Assembly: GCA_004555535.1 (NCBI GenBank)
Contig: SFHU01000001.1
Location: 1 to 64,000 of the forward strand
DNA from: Clostridiales bacterium
GTDB lineage: Bacteria; Bacillota; Clostridia; Christensenellales; Aristaeellaceae
Direction: 5' to 3'
DNA: 64,000 nucleotides
This document shows, one piece after another, positions 50,470 through 58,519 of this stretch. The translations under genes and the position numbers were made by a program. The notes beneath the pieces were generated by a model, which saw only the letters and a program-made list of their open reading frames with translations, had not been told where the DNA came from and did no database searches. Position 1 is the stretch's first letter. Every line of letters begins with the position of its first letter.

Positions 50470-50706
50470 AACCCGTCTCAATCGTAGGCCGCTTCGCGGC
50501 CTGCTCTGAGACTACGTTCTCTTTTTCTATTTTTGGGGGATACGATAGGGCTGCCGCCCTATGACCTGCCTGAGGGATTTCAGGCCGGGGAACTCGCATG
50601 GTCGCGCTGCGGCGCTTCCTGCGATTCCCGACGCTTCGTCTGCCTCTTTCCGCCATTGGCGGCGGCAGACTTCGGTCCCCTCAGACTCCCTTCTTCGCTT
50701 CGCGCT
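50470..50706 (-). repeat. Intergenic element A, copy 9, with an internal insertion
   Basis: Inverted, lying between parA and parB and filling most of the 50374-50725 gap. A5 is AGGCCGC-GAA-GCGGCCT (paired change versus AGGCTGC/GCAGCCT), A4 is TAGGGCGGCAGCCCTA. Within A2 (CTGAGGG ... CCCTCAG) about 100 bp are inserted, themselves carrying a GTCTGCC/GGCAGAC stem. Confidence 0.88.
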
Positions 50707-50725
50707 GTTTGAAGCGGGCGCTGCG

Positions 50726-51484
50726 TTACACTCTGCTCAAAAATTCCTTCGCCAGCGCCTGATAGCTCTGCGCGCCCAGCGAGCGCGGGTCGTAGAGGCT
50801 GATGGGCAGGCCGTGGCTCGGGGCCTCGCCCAGACGCACGTTGCGCGGAATGACCGTGCCAAAGACCTTGCCCTTGAAGACCTTGCGCACCTCCTGGGCG
50901 ACCTGCACGCCCAGATTCGTGCGCGCGTCGAGCATCGTCAGCACGACGCCGTCGATCGTCAGCCGCCGGTTGATGCGCTGCACCTTCTGAATCGTGCCCA
51001 TCAGCGCGCTGACGCCCTCCAGCGCGTAATACTCGCACTGGATCGGGATGAGCACGCCGTCGGCGGCGCACAGCGCGTTGAGCGTGATCAGCCCCAGCGA
51101 GGGCGGGCAGTCGATGAAGATATAGTCGTAATCATCCCCCGCGCCGGCAAGCGCCTCGGCGAGCACATGCTCGCGCCGCTCCATGCCGGCCAGCTCGATC
51201 TCCGCGCCGGCCAGACGGATATCCGCCGGGAGGACGAAGAGCGTGTCGATGCCGGTCTTGACGGCGGCGTCGGAAAGCGCCGCCTCCCCCGCCATGACCT
51301 CATAGACCGTCTTCGTCTTCTCCCGCACGCGCACGCCGAAGCCGCTCGACGTATTGCCCTGCGGATCGGCGTCCACGACGAGCACGCGGCGGCCCTCCTG
51401 CGCGATGCAGGCGGAGAGGTTGACGCTGGTGGTCGTCTTGCCCACGCCGCCCTTCTGGTTCGTAATTGCAATGATTCTGGCCAT
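50726..51484 (-). CDS. parA: ParA/Soj chromosome-partition ATPase
   Basis: 252 residues. Deviant Walker A NQKGGVGKTT (9-18), VVDADPQGNTSSGFG, and FIDCPPSLGLIT are all intact. It drives segregation with ParB and in spore formers modulates DnaA and sporulation timing. ATG at 51484 with GAGG upstream. The repeat between parA and parB may uncouple their expression. Confidence 0.95.
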   Translation of the reverse strand: MARIIAITNQKGGVGKTTTSVNLSACIAQEGRRVLVVDADPQGNTSSGFGVRVREKTKTVYEVMAGEAALSDAAVKTGIDTLFVLPADIRLAGAEIELAGMERREHVLAEALAGAGDDYDYIFIDCPPSLGLITLNALCAADGVLIPIQCEYYALEGVSALMGTIQKVQRINRRLTIDGVVLTMLDARTNLGVQVAQEVRKVFKGKVFGTVIPRNVRLGEAPSHGLPISLYDPRSLGAQSYQALAKEFLSRV

Positions 51485-51503
51485 AGTATTCCTCAAGCTT
51501 CCA

Positions 51504-51956
51504 TCACCGGCGCTGGCCGTTCTCCTCCAGCACCTGCGTAATCCATTCCCGGTCAAAGCCGTCGAGCGGGAAGCGCGCGAGCAGCTCGCGCATCGCGGCA
51601 AAGGAGCCCTCGCGGGCGAGGTCAAAGAGCGCGCTTTGCAGCGCCTCGCTCACATCCATGCGCGCGTAGGCGAGGGCGAGCAGCCTGTCCGCCAGGTCGC
51701 GCAGGCGGTCGCTGGTCACGCGCTCGCGCCGCCCGCCGTCAAGCTGCACGACCATCGAGCGCTCCGTGCCCAGATACACGGCGTTGAAGAGCACGGAATC
51801 CAGCCGGCGCCAGATTTCGGCGGGCGAATCCTGTGTGCGCATGAAGCGCACGAGCTGCGCGTTGATCGTATAGACGAGCTCCGGGCTCTTGCGCACCAGC
51901 GCGCTCCCCAGCGCGCCCATGAGCATGCCCTCAATCTGATCCAGCCTGCCCGGCAT
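51504..51956 (-). CDS. Small protein of unknown function upstream of parA
   Basis: 150 residues, soluble, mostly helical, Arg/Leu rich; I do not recognise the family. It has no signal peptide. The ATG at 51956 sits 7 nt after AGGAGG; the ATG at 51962 would abut it. parA begins 19 nt downstream, so it is co-transcribed and may take part in chromosome dynamics or division. Confidence 0.7.
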   Translation of the reverse strand: MPGRLDQIEGMLMGALGSALVRKSPELVYTINAQLVRFMRTQDSPAEIWRRLDSVLFNAVYLGTERSMVVQLDGGRRERVTSDRLRDLADRLLALAYARMDVSEALQSALFDLAREGSFAAMRELLARFPLDGFDREWITQVLEENGQRR

Positions 51957-52009
51957 CGTCATCCCTCCTGCTCCATCGGCCTGTAAAGCCGCATCCGTAT
52001 CCAGTCTTT

Positions 52010-52039
52010 ATTCTACACTCTCTGCTTCCCCTCCTGCAA
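52010..52039 (-). promoter_or_regulatory. Promoter of the par operon
   Basis: TTGCAG (52034-52039), 18-bp spacer, TAGAAT (52010-52015). Confidence 0.45.
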
Positions 52040-52103
52040 GGGGTTTTGGCGAAATTGGGAAATTCCGGCCGGCCGGCGCGAAAGCGCGCCGCCGCGCGGT
52101 CAG

Positions 52104-52132
52104 TTTACATTTGCCGTCTTCTGGCGTATAAT
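52104..52132 (+). promoter_or_regulatory. tldD promoter
   Basis: TTTACA (52104-52109), 17-bp spacer, TATAAT (52127-52132). Confidence 0.75.
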
Positions 52133-52162
52133 AAAGTGAAAAAATATGCGAGGAGGACAACC

Positions 52163-53548
52163 ATGCTTTCAACAGCCATCTGCCAGCGGGTGCTCAGCCG
52201 GGCGCTCTCCCGCGGCGGCACGTTCGCGGAGATCTTCGCCGAGGACGACCGGAATTTCTCGATGCTGCTGCGCTCCCGCAAGATCGAGAACGCCGGCTTT
52301 TCGCGCCCGCGCGGCGCGGGCATCCGCGTCTATGACGGCCTGCGCTCCATCTATGTCTACACCTGCGACATGACCGAAGGCGGTCTGCTGCGCGCGGCGG
52401 AGCAGGCGGCCGCCGCCGTCACCGACACGCGCGGCGCCGGAAAGGACGTCGTGCTCCGCGCCTCTGCCGTGCAAAACATCCATCCCGTGCGCGAGAGCGT
52501 GCTCTCCGTGCCTGCGCAAAGGCGCGCGGATATCCTGCGCACGGCGGACGCGGCGGCGCGCGCCGTCTCCCCGTCAATCTCCCAGGTGACGGCGGGGCTG
52601 ATCTCCCGCGAGCAGCATGTGCTCATCGCCAACAGCGAGGGCCTCTACGCGCAGGATACGCGCGTCTATACCCGTCTGACCTGCTCTGCGGTCGCCAGCA
52701 ACGGCTCGGAAAACCAGACCGGCACGGAGAACCCCGGCGCGCTGATGGGCTTTGAGCTCTTCAGCGAGCGCGTCGACCCCGAGCAGGCCGGCAAGGCGGC
52801 GGCGACCTCCGCCGTGACGATGCTGACCGCGCCCTATTGCGCGGCGGGCGAGATGCCCGTGGTCATCGCGGGCGGCTTCGGCGGCGTCATCTTCCACGAG
52901 GCCTGCGGCCATTCCCTGGAGGCGACGAGCGTGCAGCCGGGCATGAGCGAGTTTTCCGGCAAGCTCGGGCAGACCATCGCCGCGCCCTGCGTCACGGCCA
53001 TCGACGACGGCACGATGCAAAACGAATGGGGCAGCGAAAATATCGACGACGAGGGCACGCCGACCACGCGCCTGGTGCTCATCGAGCGCGGCGTGCTCAA
53101 AAACTACATGGTCGACCGGCTCAACGGCCTCAAGATGGGCATGGCGCCGACCGGCAACGGCCGCCGCGAGAGCTATGCCTACGCGCCGACCAGCCGCATG
53201 CGCAACACCTACATCGCCCCCGGCGAGGACGACGAGGAGGAGATGCTGCGCACGATGGGCGACGGGCTGTACGCCGCGAAGATGGGCGGCGGCAGCGTCA
53301 ACCCCGCGACCGGCGAATTCAACTTCGCCGTGCAGGAGGGCTATCTCGTGCGCGACGGCAAAATCGCCTCGCCCGTTCGCGGCGCGTCGCTGATCGGCCG
53401 CGGCGGCGAGATCCTCATGCGCATCGACCGCGTGGGCAAAGAGATGACGATGGGCCAGGGCATGTGCGGCTCCCTGAGCGGCAGCGTGCCGACGAACGTC
53501 GGCCAGCCGACCATCCGCGTGAGCCGGCTGACCGTCGGCGGAAAGTGA
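52163..53548 (+). CDS. tldD: TldD metalloprotease
   Basis: 461 residues. The catalytic zinc motif is HEACGH (245-250). TldD works with TldE/PmbA as a heterodimer to cut unfolded peptides, for instance in microcin or RiPP maturation and antitoxin removal. GAGGAGG precedes the ATG. Co-transcribed with the next gene (8 nt gap). Confidence 0.92.
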   Translation: MLSTAICQRVLSRALSRGGTFAEIFAEDDRNFSMLLRSRKIENAGFSRPRGAGIRVYDGLRSIYVYTCDMTEGGLLRAAEQAAAAVTDTRGAGKDVVLRASAVQNIHPVRESVLSVPAQRRADILRTADAAARAVSPSISQVTAGLISREQHVLIANSEGLYAQDTRVYTRLTCSAVASNGSENQTGTENPGALMGFELFSERVDPEQAGKAAATSAVTMLTAPYCAAGEMPVVIAGGFGGVIFHEACGHSLEATSVQPGMSEFSGKLGQTIAAPCVTAIDDGTMQNEWGSENIDDEGTPTTRLVLIERGVLKNYMVDRLNGLKMGMAPTGNGRRESYAYAPTSRMRNTYIAPGEDDEEEMLRTMGDGLYAAKMGGGSVNPATGEFNFAVQEGYLVRDGKIASPVRGASLIGRGGEILMRIDRVGKEMTMGQGMCGSLSGSVPTNVGQPTIRVSRLTVGGK

Positions 53549-53556
53549 GGATCAGC

Positions 53557-54894
53557 ATGGAGATGAATATTTCGCAGTTCGCCGCGCGCGTGTTTGACGC
53601 CGCCCGTGAGGCGGGCATCGCCCCGGCGGAGATCTGCTACAGCAGCAGCGAGAGCTTCACGGCGCGCGCCCGCGACGGCAAGCTCGAGGACTACCAGGTC
53701 AGCGACCGCGTGAGCCTGACGCTGCGCGGCTGCGCCGGCGGGCGCATCGGCACGAGCACGACGCAGGCGCTGGACGAGGAGAGCGTCGCGCTGCTCGTGC
53801 AGGGCGTCAAGGAGAGCGCCTCGCTGATCGAAAACGACGAGCAGGACGAGATTCTCCCGCCGGACGAGCGCTACGAATCCGTCTGCAATTACAGCGGCGA
53901 GCTGGACAGGCTCCCGCCGCAGGAGAAGATCGCCCTGGCGATGGACATCGACGCGCGCATGCACGACGGCGACGCGCGCATCAAGCCGGACGTCTCCGTC
54001 GTCTCCACGGGCAAGGAGACCTTCTGCCTCAAGAACACGCTGGGGCTCGACCTGACGCACACCAGCAACATGATCTATGGCTACACCTCCGCGCTGGCCA
54101 AGGAGGGCGAGCGCGCCGCCTCGGGCTTCAAGCTCCTGTGGGGCTACAAAAAGGAGGACGTGAACGCGCAAAAGCTCGCGCAGGACTGCCAGGAAGAGGC
54201 GCTTTGCAACCTCGGCGCGGGGCGCATGAGAAGCGGCGCGACGCCCGTGGTCATCAAGAACAGCGCGATGGGCGACCTGCTCTCGACCTTCTCGGGCATC
54301 TTCTCCGCGGACAACGCGCAAAAGGGCATCTCGCTGCTCGCCGGGCGCGAGGGCGAGACGATCGCCAGCGCCTGCGTGACCATCACGGACGACCCGCTGC
54401 TGCCCTGGGGACTGGGGAGCAGCCCGTTTGACCGCGAGGGCGCGGCGACGCGCACGAAGAACGTCGTCGAGGGCGGCGTGCTCAAGACGCTGCTGCACAA
54501 CCGGCAGACCGCGAAGAAGGCCGGCGTCAAGACGACCGGCAACGCGGCGGGCGGCGGGCGCGTCGCGCCGAGCAATCTGTTCATCGCGCCGGGCACGCTT
54601 GCGGCGGGCGACCTGCTGCGCAACATGGGCGACGGGCTGTATCTGACGGAGGTCAGCGGCCTGCACGCCGGCGCGAACCCGATCAGCGGCGACTTTTCGC
54701 TGCTCGCGCGGGGCTTTGAGATCAAAGGCGGCGAATGCGTGCGCGCCGTGGAGCAATTCACGGTCGCGGGCAACTTCTACCAGCTGCTCAGGGATATCCT
54801 GAGCGTCGGCAGCGACCTGCACTTCGAGGGCTCGCCCATCGGCAGCCCGACGGTCGCCGTGCGCAGCCTGAGCATAGCCGGTGCGGACGAATAA
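53557..54894 (+). CDS. pmbA: TldE/PmbA partner protein
   Basis: 445 residues. Same fold as TldD but without the HExxxH motif, as expected for the non-catalytic TldE/PmbA subunit. Blocks: YSSSESFTARARDGKLEDYQ at the start and GNAAGGGRVAPSNLFIAPG late. The only nearby short peptide is elsewhere, so the substrate is unknown. Confidence 0.9.
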   Translation: MEMNISQFAARVFDAAREAGIAPAEICYSSSESFTARARDGKLEDYQVSDRVSLTLRGCAGGRIGTSTTQALDEESVALLVQGVKESASLIENDEQDEILPPDERYESVCNYSGELDRLPPQEKIALAMDIDARMHDGDARIKPDVSVVSTGKETFCLKNTLGLDLTHTSNMIYGYTSALAKEGERAASGFKLLWGYKKEDVNAQKLAQDCQEEALCNLGAGRMRSGATPVVIKNSAMGDLLSTFSGIFSADNAQKGISLLAGREGETIASACVTITDDPLLPWGLGSSPFDREGAATRTKNVVEGGVLKTLLHNRQTAKKAGVKTTGNAAGGGRVAPSNLFIAPGTLAAGDLLRNMGDGLYLTEVSGLHAGANPISGDFSLLARGFEIKGGECVRAVEQFTVAGNFYQLLRDILSVGSDLHFEGSPIGSPTVAVRSLSIAGADE

Positions 54895-54907
54895 AAAGGC
54901 GGCAAAC

Positions 54908-54965
54908 CGCCGCGAAGCGAAGAAGGGTCAAGGGGCTAAGCCCCTTGACCCTATTTCGCTTCGCG
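54908..54965. repeat. Intergenic element A, copy 10 (symmetrical short form)
   Basis: CGCGAAGCGAA ... TTCGCTTCGCG encloses GGGTCAAGGGGC-TAA-GCCCCTTGACCC: a near-perfect 23-bp stem between two convergent genes. The minus-strand copy of A1 supplies the last codons and stop of the exporter gene. Confidence 0.88.
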
Positions 54966-55433
54966 CGGGTTAAAGCGGCTTCGCGGGGTAATGCTCCCCC
55001 GTCGCATGCCCAGGGCGCGGAAGACCACCGATGTGACCGCCGCGCCGACGGCAATCGCGCCGACGATCTGCACCGCCTGAAGTCCATAGGCCGCAGCGGC
55101 CGCGCCCTGATCCTCCACCAGCGCGAGCATCGCGCGATAGAAACTGTAGCCGGGCACGAGCGGCACGAGCGCGCTGAGCAGGAAGATCGTCGTGGGCGTG
55201 CGCATCACGCGCGCCGCAATCTCGCAGATGACAGCGATGACGACCGTCGAGAGGAAATAGCTGAAAATCAGGCTCTGGCCCATGCCGCGGCTCAGCAGCA
55301 GATAGAGCACGTACCCCAGCACACCGATGAGCGACGAGGGCAGCAGCGTCCGCCTCGGCGCGTTGAGCAGGCAGGCCAGGCCGATCGTGCCGCCAAACGC
55401 GCCGGCAGCCCCGACGAGCAGCTCACGAATCAC
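54951..55433 (-). CDS. Threonine/serine exporter family, small subunit (YjjB/ThrE_2)
   Basis: 160 residues with four to five TM helices. It corresponds to the C-terminal half of full-length ThrE; such splits are common (E. coli YjjB, paired with YjjP). LVPLVPGYSFYRAMLAL is the conserved family loop. GTG start at 55433 with GGGAGGGG, overlapping the upstream stop (GTGA). The last residues PREAK come from repeat A. Confidence 0.85.
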   Translation of the reverse strand: MIRELLVGAAGAFGGTIGLACLLNAPRRTLLPSSLIGVLGYVLYLLLSRGMGQSLIFSYFLSTVVIAVICEIAARVMRTPTTIFLLSALVPLVPGYSFYRAMLALVEDQGAAAAAYGLQAVQIVGAIAVGAAVTSVVFRALGMRRGSITPRSRFNPREAK

Positions 55434-56194
55434 AGCAGCACCCCTCCCATCATCGACACGACCGTCAGCCCCACATAGACGCCCAGCGCGACGGCGCCCG
55501 CCAGCAGCAGCGCCTCCACCGCGCGCGTCACGCCGGAGATCAAATCGCCATACATCGTGTCGCGCATGGCGGTCGTCATCAGCAGGCCCGAGAGCAGCGG
55601 CATGATGCCGCCAACGATCGCCGCGTTGACGTCGCCATAGGCAAACAGCGCCGCCAGCAGCTGCGCGAGCACCGCCGTGATGAAGCCGCCGGCAAAGTTG
55701 CCAAACAGCACGCCCATCTCGATGCGCGCAAAGAGCGGCTGCACGGCCTGCACGGCCAGGCCGATCAAAAACGCGACGGCGAACGTCCCCGGCCCGCCGC
55801 CAAAGAGCAGGCTGAAGGACGCGGAGGTCACGGCGGAGGCGAGCAGCAGCGTCCGCTGCGGCGCGCCCGGCGCCCGGGCGACCTGCTCCAGCGCGCGTCC
55901 GGCCTCCTGCGCGGTCATCCCGCCATGCTCCACGCGCCGGGAGATGTCGTTCGTCCGCTCGATGCGCGTCATGTTCGTGCCGCGGCGGCTGATGCGCAGG
56001 ATGCGCGTCTTGCCCTCCGCCTCCACGAAGATCAGCGTCGGCAGCGCCGCGACGCTCACGCCCGTCAGGCGAAAGCCCGTCGCCATGCGCCGCGCCGTCT
56101 CCTCGACGCGATAGGTCTCCGCGCCGTTTTCCAGCATGAGCTGCGCCGCGCTGCACAGCGCGTCAAGCGCGCAGCTCTGTTCCGCTTCTGTCAT
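55430..56194 (-). CDS. Threonine/serine exporter family, large subunit (YjjP/ThrE N-terminal part)
   Basis: 254 residues. A cytosolic N-terminal domain (about 1-120; GAETYRVEETARRMA, TLIFVEAEGKTRI) precedes five TM segments. With the next gene it forms an exporter for an amino acid or dicarboxylate. ATG at 56194 with GAGG. Confidence 0.85.
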   Translation of the reverse strand: MTEAEQSCALDALCSAAQLMLENGAETYRVEETARRMATGFRLTGVSVAALPTLIFVEAEGKTRILRISRRGTNMTRIERTNDISRRVEHGGMTAQEAGRALEQVARAPGAPQRTLLLASAVTSASFSLLFGGGPGTFAVAFLIGLAVQAVQPLFARIEMGVLFGNFAGGFITAVLAQLLAALFAYGDVNAAIVGGIMPLLSGLLMTTAMRDTMYGDLISGVTRAVEALLLAGAVALGVYVGLTVVSMMGGVLL

Positions 56195-56244
56195 AGAAAA
56201 ACCTCGTTGTTTTTGTCGTATCAGGAAGGGGATCAAACGATGCC

Positions 56245-56273
56245 ATTATAGCAGAAGAGGGAAAAGGGTTCAA
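56245..56273 (-). promoter_or_regulatory. Exporter operon promoter
   Basis: TTGAAC (56268-56273), 17-bp spacer, TATAAT (56245-56250). Confidence 0.75.
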
Positions 56274-56277
56274 GACG

Positions 56278-56310
56278 AGGAGACGCGCTCCGCTGGGCAA
56301 GAGGGATCAG
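56278..56310 (-). repeat. Partial element B
   Basis: Inverted tail of B: GAGACGCGCTCCGCTGGGCAAGAGGGATCAGG matches the complement of 42196-42226 apart from edges. Confidence 0.7.
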
Positions 56311-56320
56311 GAAAGATCAC

Positions 56321-56356
56321 AAAACGGCAGGCCCCTCCGCGTGGAGAGGCCTGCCG
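56321..56356 (-). terminator. Terminator of the kdu operon
   Basis: On the minus strand CGGCAGGCC/GGCCTGCCG with an internal CTCC/GGAG pairing runs into TTTTG. Confidence 0.8.
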
Positions 56357-56376
56357 CCTGTCTTGCAAAAAGAGGA

Positions 56377-57180
56377 TTACGGCTGCTTGCCGATGTAGGC
56401 GAGGATGCCGCCGTCGACGTAGAGGATATGGCCGTTGACGAAGTTCGACGCGTCGGAGGCGAGGAACACCGCCGGGCCCTGCAGATCCTCGGGATCGCCC
56501 CAGCGCTCGGCCGGCGTCTTGGCGAGGATGAAGGAATCGAACGGATGGCGGCTGCCGTCCGCCTGGCGCTCGCGCAGCGGCGCGGTCTGCGGGGTCGCGA
56601 TGTAGCCCGGGCCGATGCCGTTGCACTGGATGTTCGCGCTGCCATACTCGGAGCAGATGTTGCGGGTCAGCATCTTGAGGCCGCCCTTGGCCGCCGCGTA
56701 GGCGGAGACGGTCTCGCGGCCCAGCTCGGACATCATGGAGCAGATGTTGATGATCTTGCCATGGCCCTTCTCGATCATGCCCGGGATGCAGGCCTTGGAG
56801 ACGATGAACGGCGCGTTCAGGTCGACGTCGATGACCTTGCGGAAGTCCTCCGCCTTCATTTCGAGCATCGGAATGCGCTTGATGATGCCGGCGTTGTTGA
56901 CCAGGATGTCGATGATGCCGACCTCCTCGCGGATCTTGGCGACGGTCGCCTGCACGGCCTCCTCATTGGTCACGTCGCAGACGTAGCCATGCGCCTTGAT
57001 GCCCTTCTCGGCATAGGCGGCCAGGCCCTTGTTGACCAGGTCCTGGTTGATGTCGTTGAAGACGATGGTCGCGCCCGCCTCGGCAAACGCGGTGGCGATG
57101 GCGAAGCCGATGCCGTAGGAAGCGCCGGTGACCAGGGCGATCTTGCCCTCGAGGCTGAACTTGTTGATGAAGCTGTTCAT
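56377..57180 (-). CDS. kduD: SDR-family oxidoreductase, KduD / gluconate 5-dehydrogenase
   Basis: 267 residues. TGASYGIG (18-25) NAD(P) loop, NNAG (95-98), Ser148, Tyr161 and Lys165 catalytic set. Next to kduI it most likely reduces 2,5-diketo-3-deoxygluconate in pectin/alginate uronate degradation; gluconate 5-dehydrogenase is the alternative. ATG at 57180 with AAGGAGG. Confidence 0.88.
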   Translation of the reverse strand: MNSFINKFSLEGKIALVTGASYGIGFAIATAFAEAGATIVFNDINQDLVNKGLAAYAEKGIKAHGYVCDVTNEEAVQATVAKIREEVGIIDILVNNAGIIKRIPMLEMKAEDFRKVIDVDLNAPFIVSKACIPGMIEKGHGKIINICSMMSELGRETVSAYAAAKGGLKMLTRNICSEYGSANIQCNGIGPGYIATPQTAPLRERQADGSRHPFDSFILAKTPAERWGDPEDLQGPAVFLASDASNFVNGHILYVDGGILAYIGKQP

Positions 57181-57236
57181 GGGAAGCATCCTCCTTGATT
57201 GATGTCTGTAATCACATATCGTGTTTTGCGGCGAGC

Positions 57237-57460
57237 AAGCCGCTTGCAGCGAGCACAGAGCCGCTCGTACTATAAAACCCGTTCGGAAGCGGGTCAGGCA
57301 CAGCCCGCCCCAGCCGCTTGCGGCGGGCACAGAGCCTCAAGCACCTGCAACGCCCTTCGGAAGTGGGTGCGGGCACTGTCCGCCCCAGCCGCTTGCGGCG
57401 AGCACAGAGCCTCAAGCACCTGCAACAACCTTCGGAAGTGGGTGCGGGCACTGCCCGCCA
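57237..57460. repeat. Three degenerate 75-bp tandem repeats between kduI and kduD
   Basis: Copies at about 57237-57310, 57311-57385 and 57386-57460. Each has CAGCCGCTTGCGGCG, AGCACAGAGCC, TTCGGAAG(T/C)GGGT and GCGGGCACTGYCCGC, so several short hairpins recur with the same period. The last two are nearly identical; the first is diverged. This accounts for most of the 57181-57467 gap. Confidence 0.9.
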
Positions 57461-57467
57461 GCCCGCC

Positions 57468-58304
57468 TTAGCGCAGGTCGATGGGGTCGATGTTGTCCAT
57501 GTCGTCGAATTCCTGGTTCTCGCCGCACATGCCCCAGATGAACGTGTAGTTGCTCGTGCCCACGCCGGTGTGGATCGACCAGGACGGGGAGATCACGGCC
57601 TGCTCGTTGTGCATGACCAGATGGCGCGTCTCGGTCGGCTCGCCCATCATGTGGAAGACGATGTTGTTGTCCTTGAGGTCAAAGTAGAAGTAGACCTCCA
57701 TGCGGCGCTCATGCGTGTGGCAGGGCATGGAATTCCAGTTGCTGCCCGGGGCGAGCTGCGTCATGCCCATGCACAGCTGGCAGCTCTGCATGACCGCCGG
57801 ATGGATGTACTGGTTGATGACGCGCTTGTTGCAGGTCTCCACGGAGCCGAGCGGGCGCTTGTTGGCCTTGTCGATGTCGATCTTGACGGTCGGGTAGGTC
57901 TTGTGCGCCGGGCAGGTGTTGATGTAGAACTTCGCCGGATTCTGAGGGTCTTCGCTTGAAAAGCTCAGGGTCTTCGCGCCCATGCCGACGTAGAGGCCGT
58001 CGTACTGCTTGAGATCGTAGACCTCGCCGTCGACGGTGATGCTGCCCTTGCCGCCGATGTTGATGACGCCCATCTCGCGGCGCTGCAGGAACGTGTCGGA
58101 GGCCAGCTCCTTGCAGCCGGTCAGCTCGACGCTCGTCTTCACGGGCATGACGCCGCCCGCGATGATGCGGTCAAAGTGCGAATAGGTGAGCAGCGCCTCG
58201 TCCGGGGCGAACACCGTCTCGATGAGGTATTCGCTGCGAAGGCGGTCTGTGGTATAGTGCTTGGCGTCCGCGGACGCGGAAGGCTGGCGAACAGTCAATT
58301 GCAT
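57468..58304 (-). CDS. kduI: 5-dehydro-4-deoxy-D-glucuronate isomerase
   Basis: 278 residues. Double-stranded beta-helix enzyme; the zinc ligands His196, His198, Glu203 and His near 245 ([11 protein letters not shown] ... SIHTGVG) match E. coli KduI numbering. It converts 5-keto-4-deoxyuronate to 2,5-diketo-3-deoxygluconate in pectin/hyaluronan disaccharide catabolism. AGGAGG precedes the ATG. Shares an operon with kduD. Confidence 0.94.
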   Translation of the reverse strand: MQLTVRQPSASADAKHYTTDRLRSEYLIETVFAPDEALLTYSHFDRIIAGGVMPVKTSVELTGCKELASDTFLQRREMGVINIGGKGSITVDGEVYDLKQYDGLYVGMGAKTLSFSSEDPQNPAKFYINTCPAHKTYPTVKIDIDKANKRPLGSVETCNKRVINQYIHPAVMQSCQLCMGMTQLAPGSNWNSMPCHTHERRMEVYFYFDLKDNNIVFHMMGEPTETRHLVMHNEQAVISPSWSIHTGVGTSNYTFIWGMCGENQEFDDMDNIDPIDLR

Positions 58305-58352
58305 GGGAAAAAACCTCCTCTTTTCGTGTACATGTCAAAGGGTGGTAAACAC

Positions 58353-58358
58353 AGTATA
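58353..58358 (-). promoter_or_regulatory. -10 box upstream of kduI
   Basis: TATACT with no good -35; a CATGTACA/TTGACATG-like partial palindrome lies between it and the ribosome site and could be an operator. The rest of the 58305-58519 gap is unassigned. Confidence 0.35.
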
Positions 58359-58519
58359 ACACATCTTCTGCGGAAAAACCATAGATGCGCGCAAAAATGG
58401 TCGACGCAGGCGCGGAAAAGTCAGTCAGGTTTGACAAGTGGTCTGACGACGCATGCAGGCCCTGAAAACGGGAAAGCCTATCCCGGAGCAAAGCAGAAAC
58501 GCGAAGGGAGGAATCGACT

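Noticed and set aside
58425..58519. Forespore (sigma-G type) promoter before gerAA
   Set aside because: A TTTGACAAG...CATGCAG combination is only a loose match; too weak to annotate.
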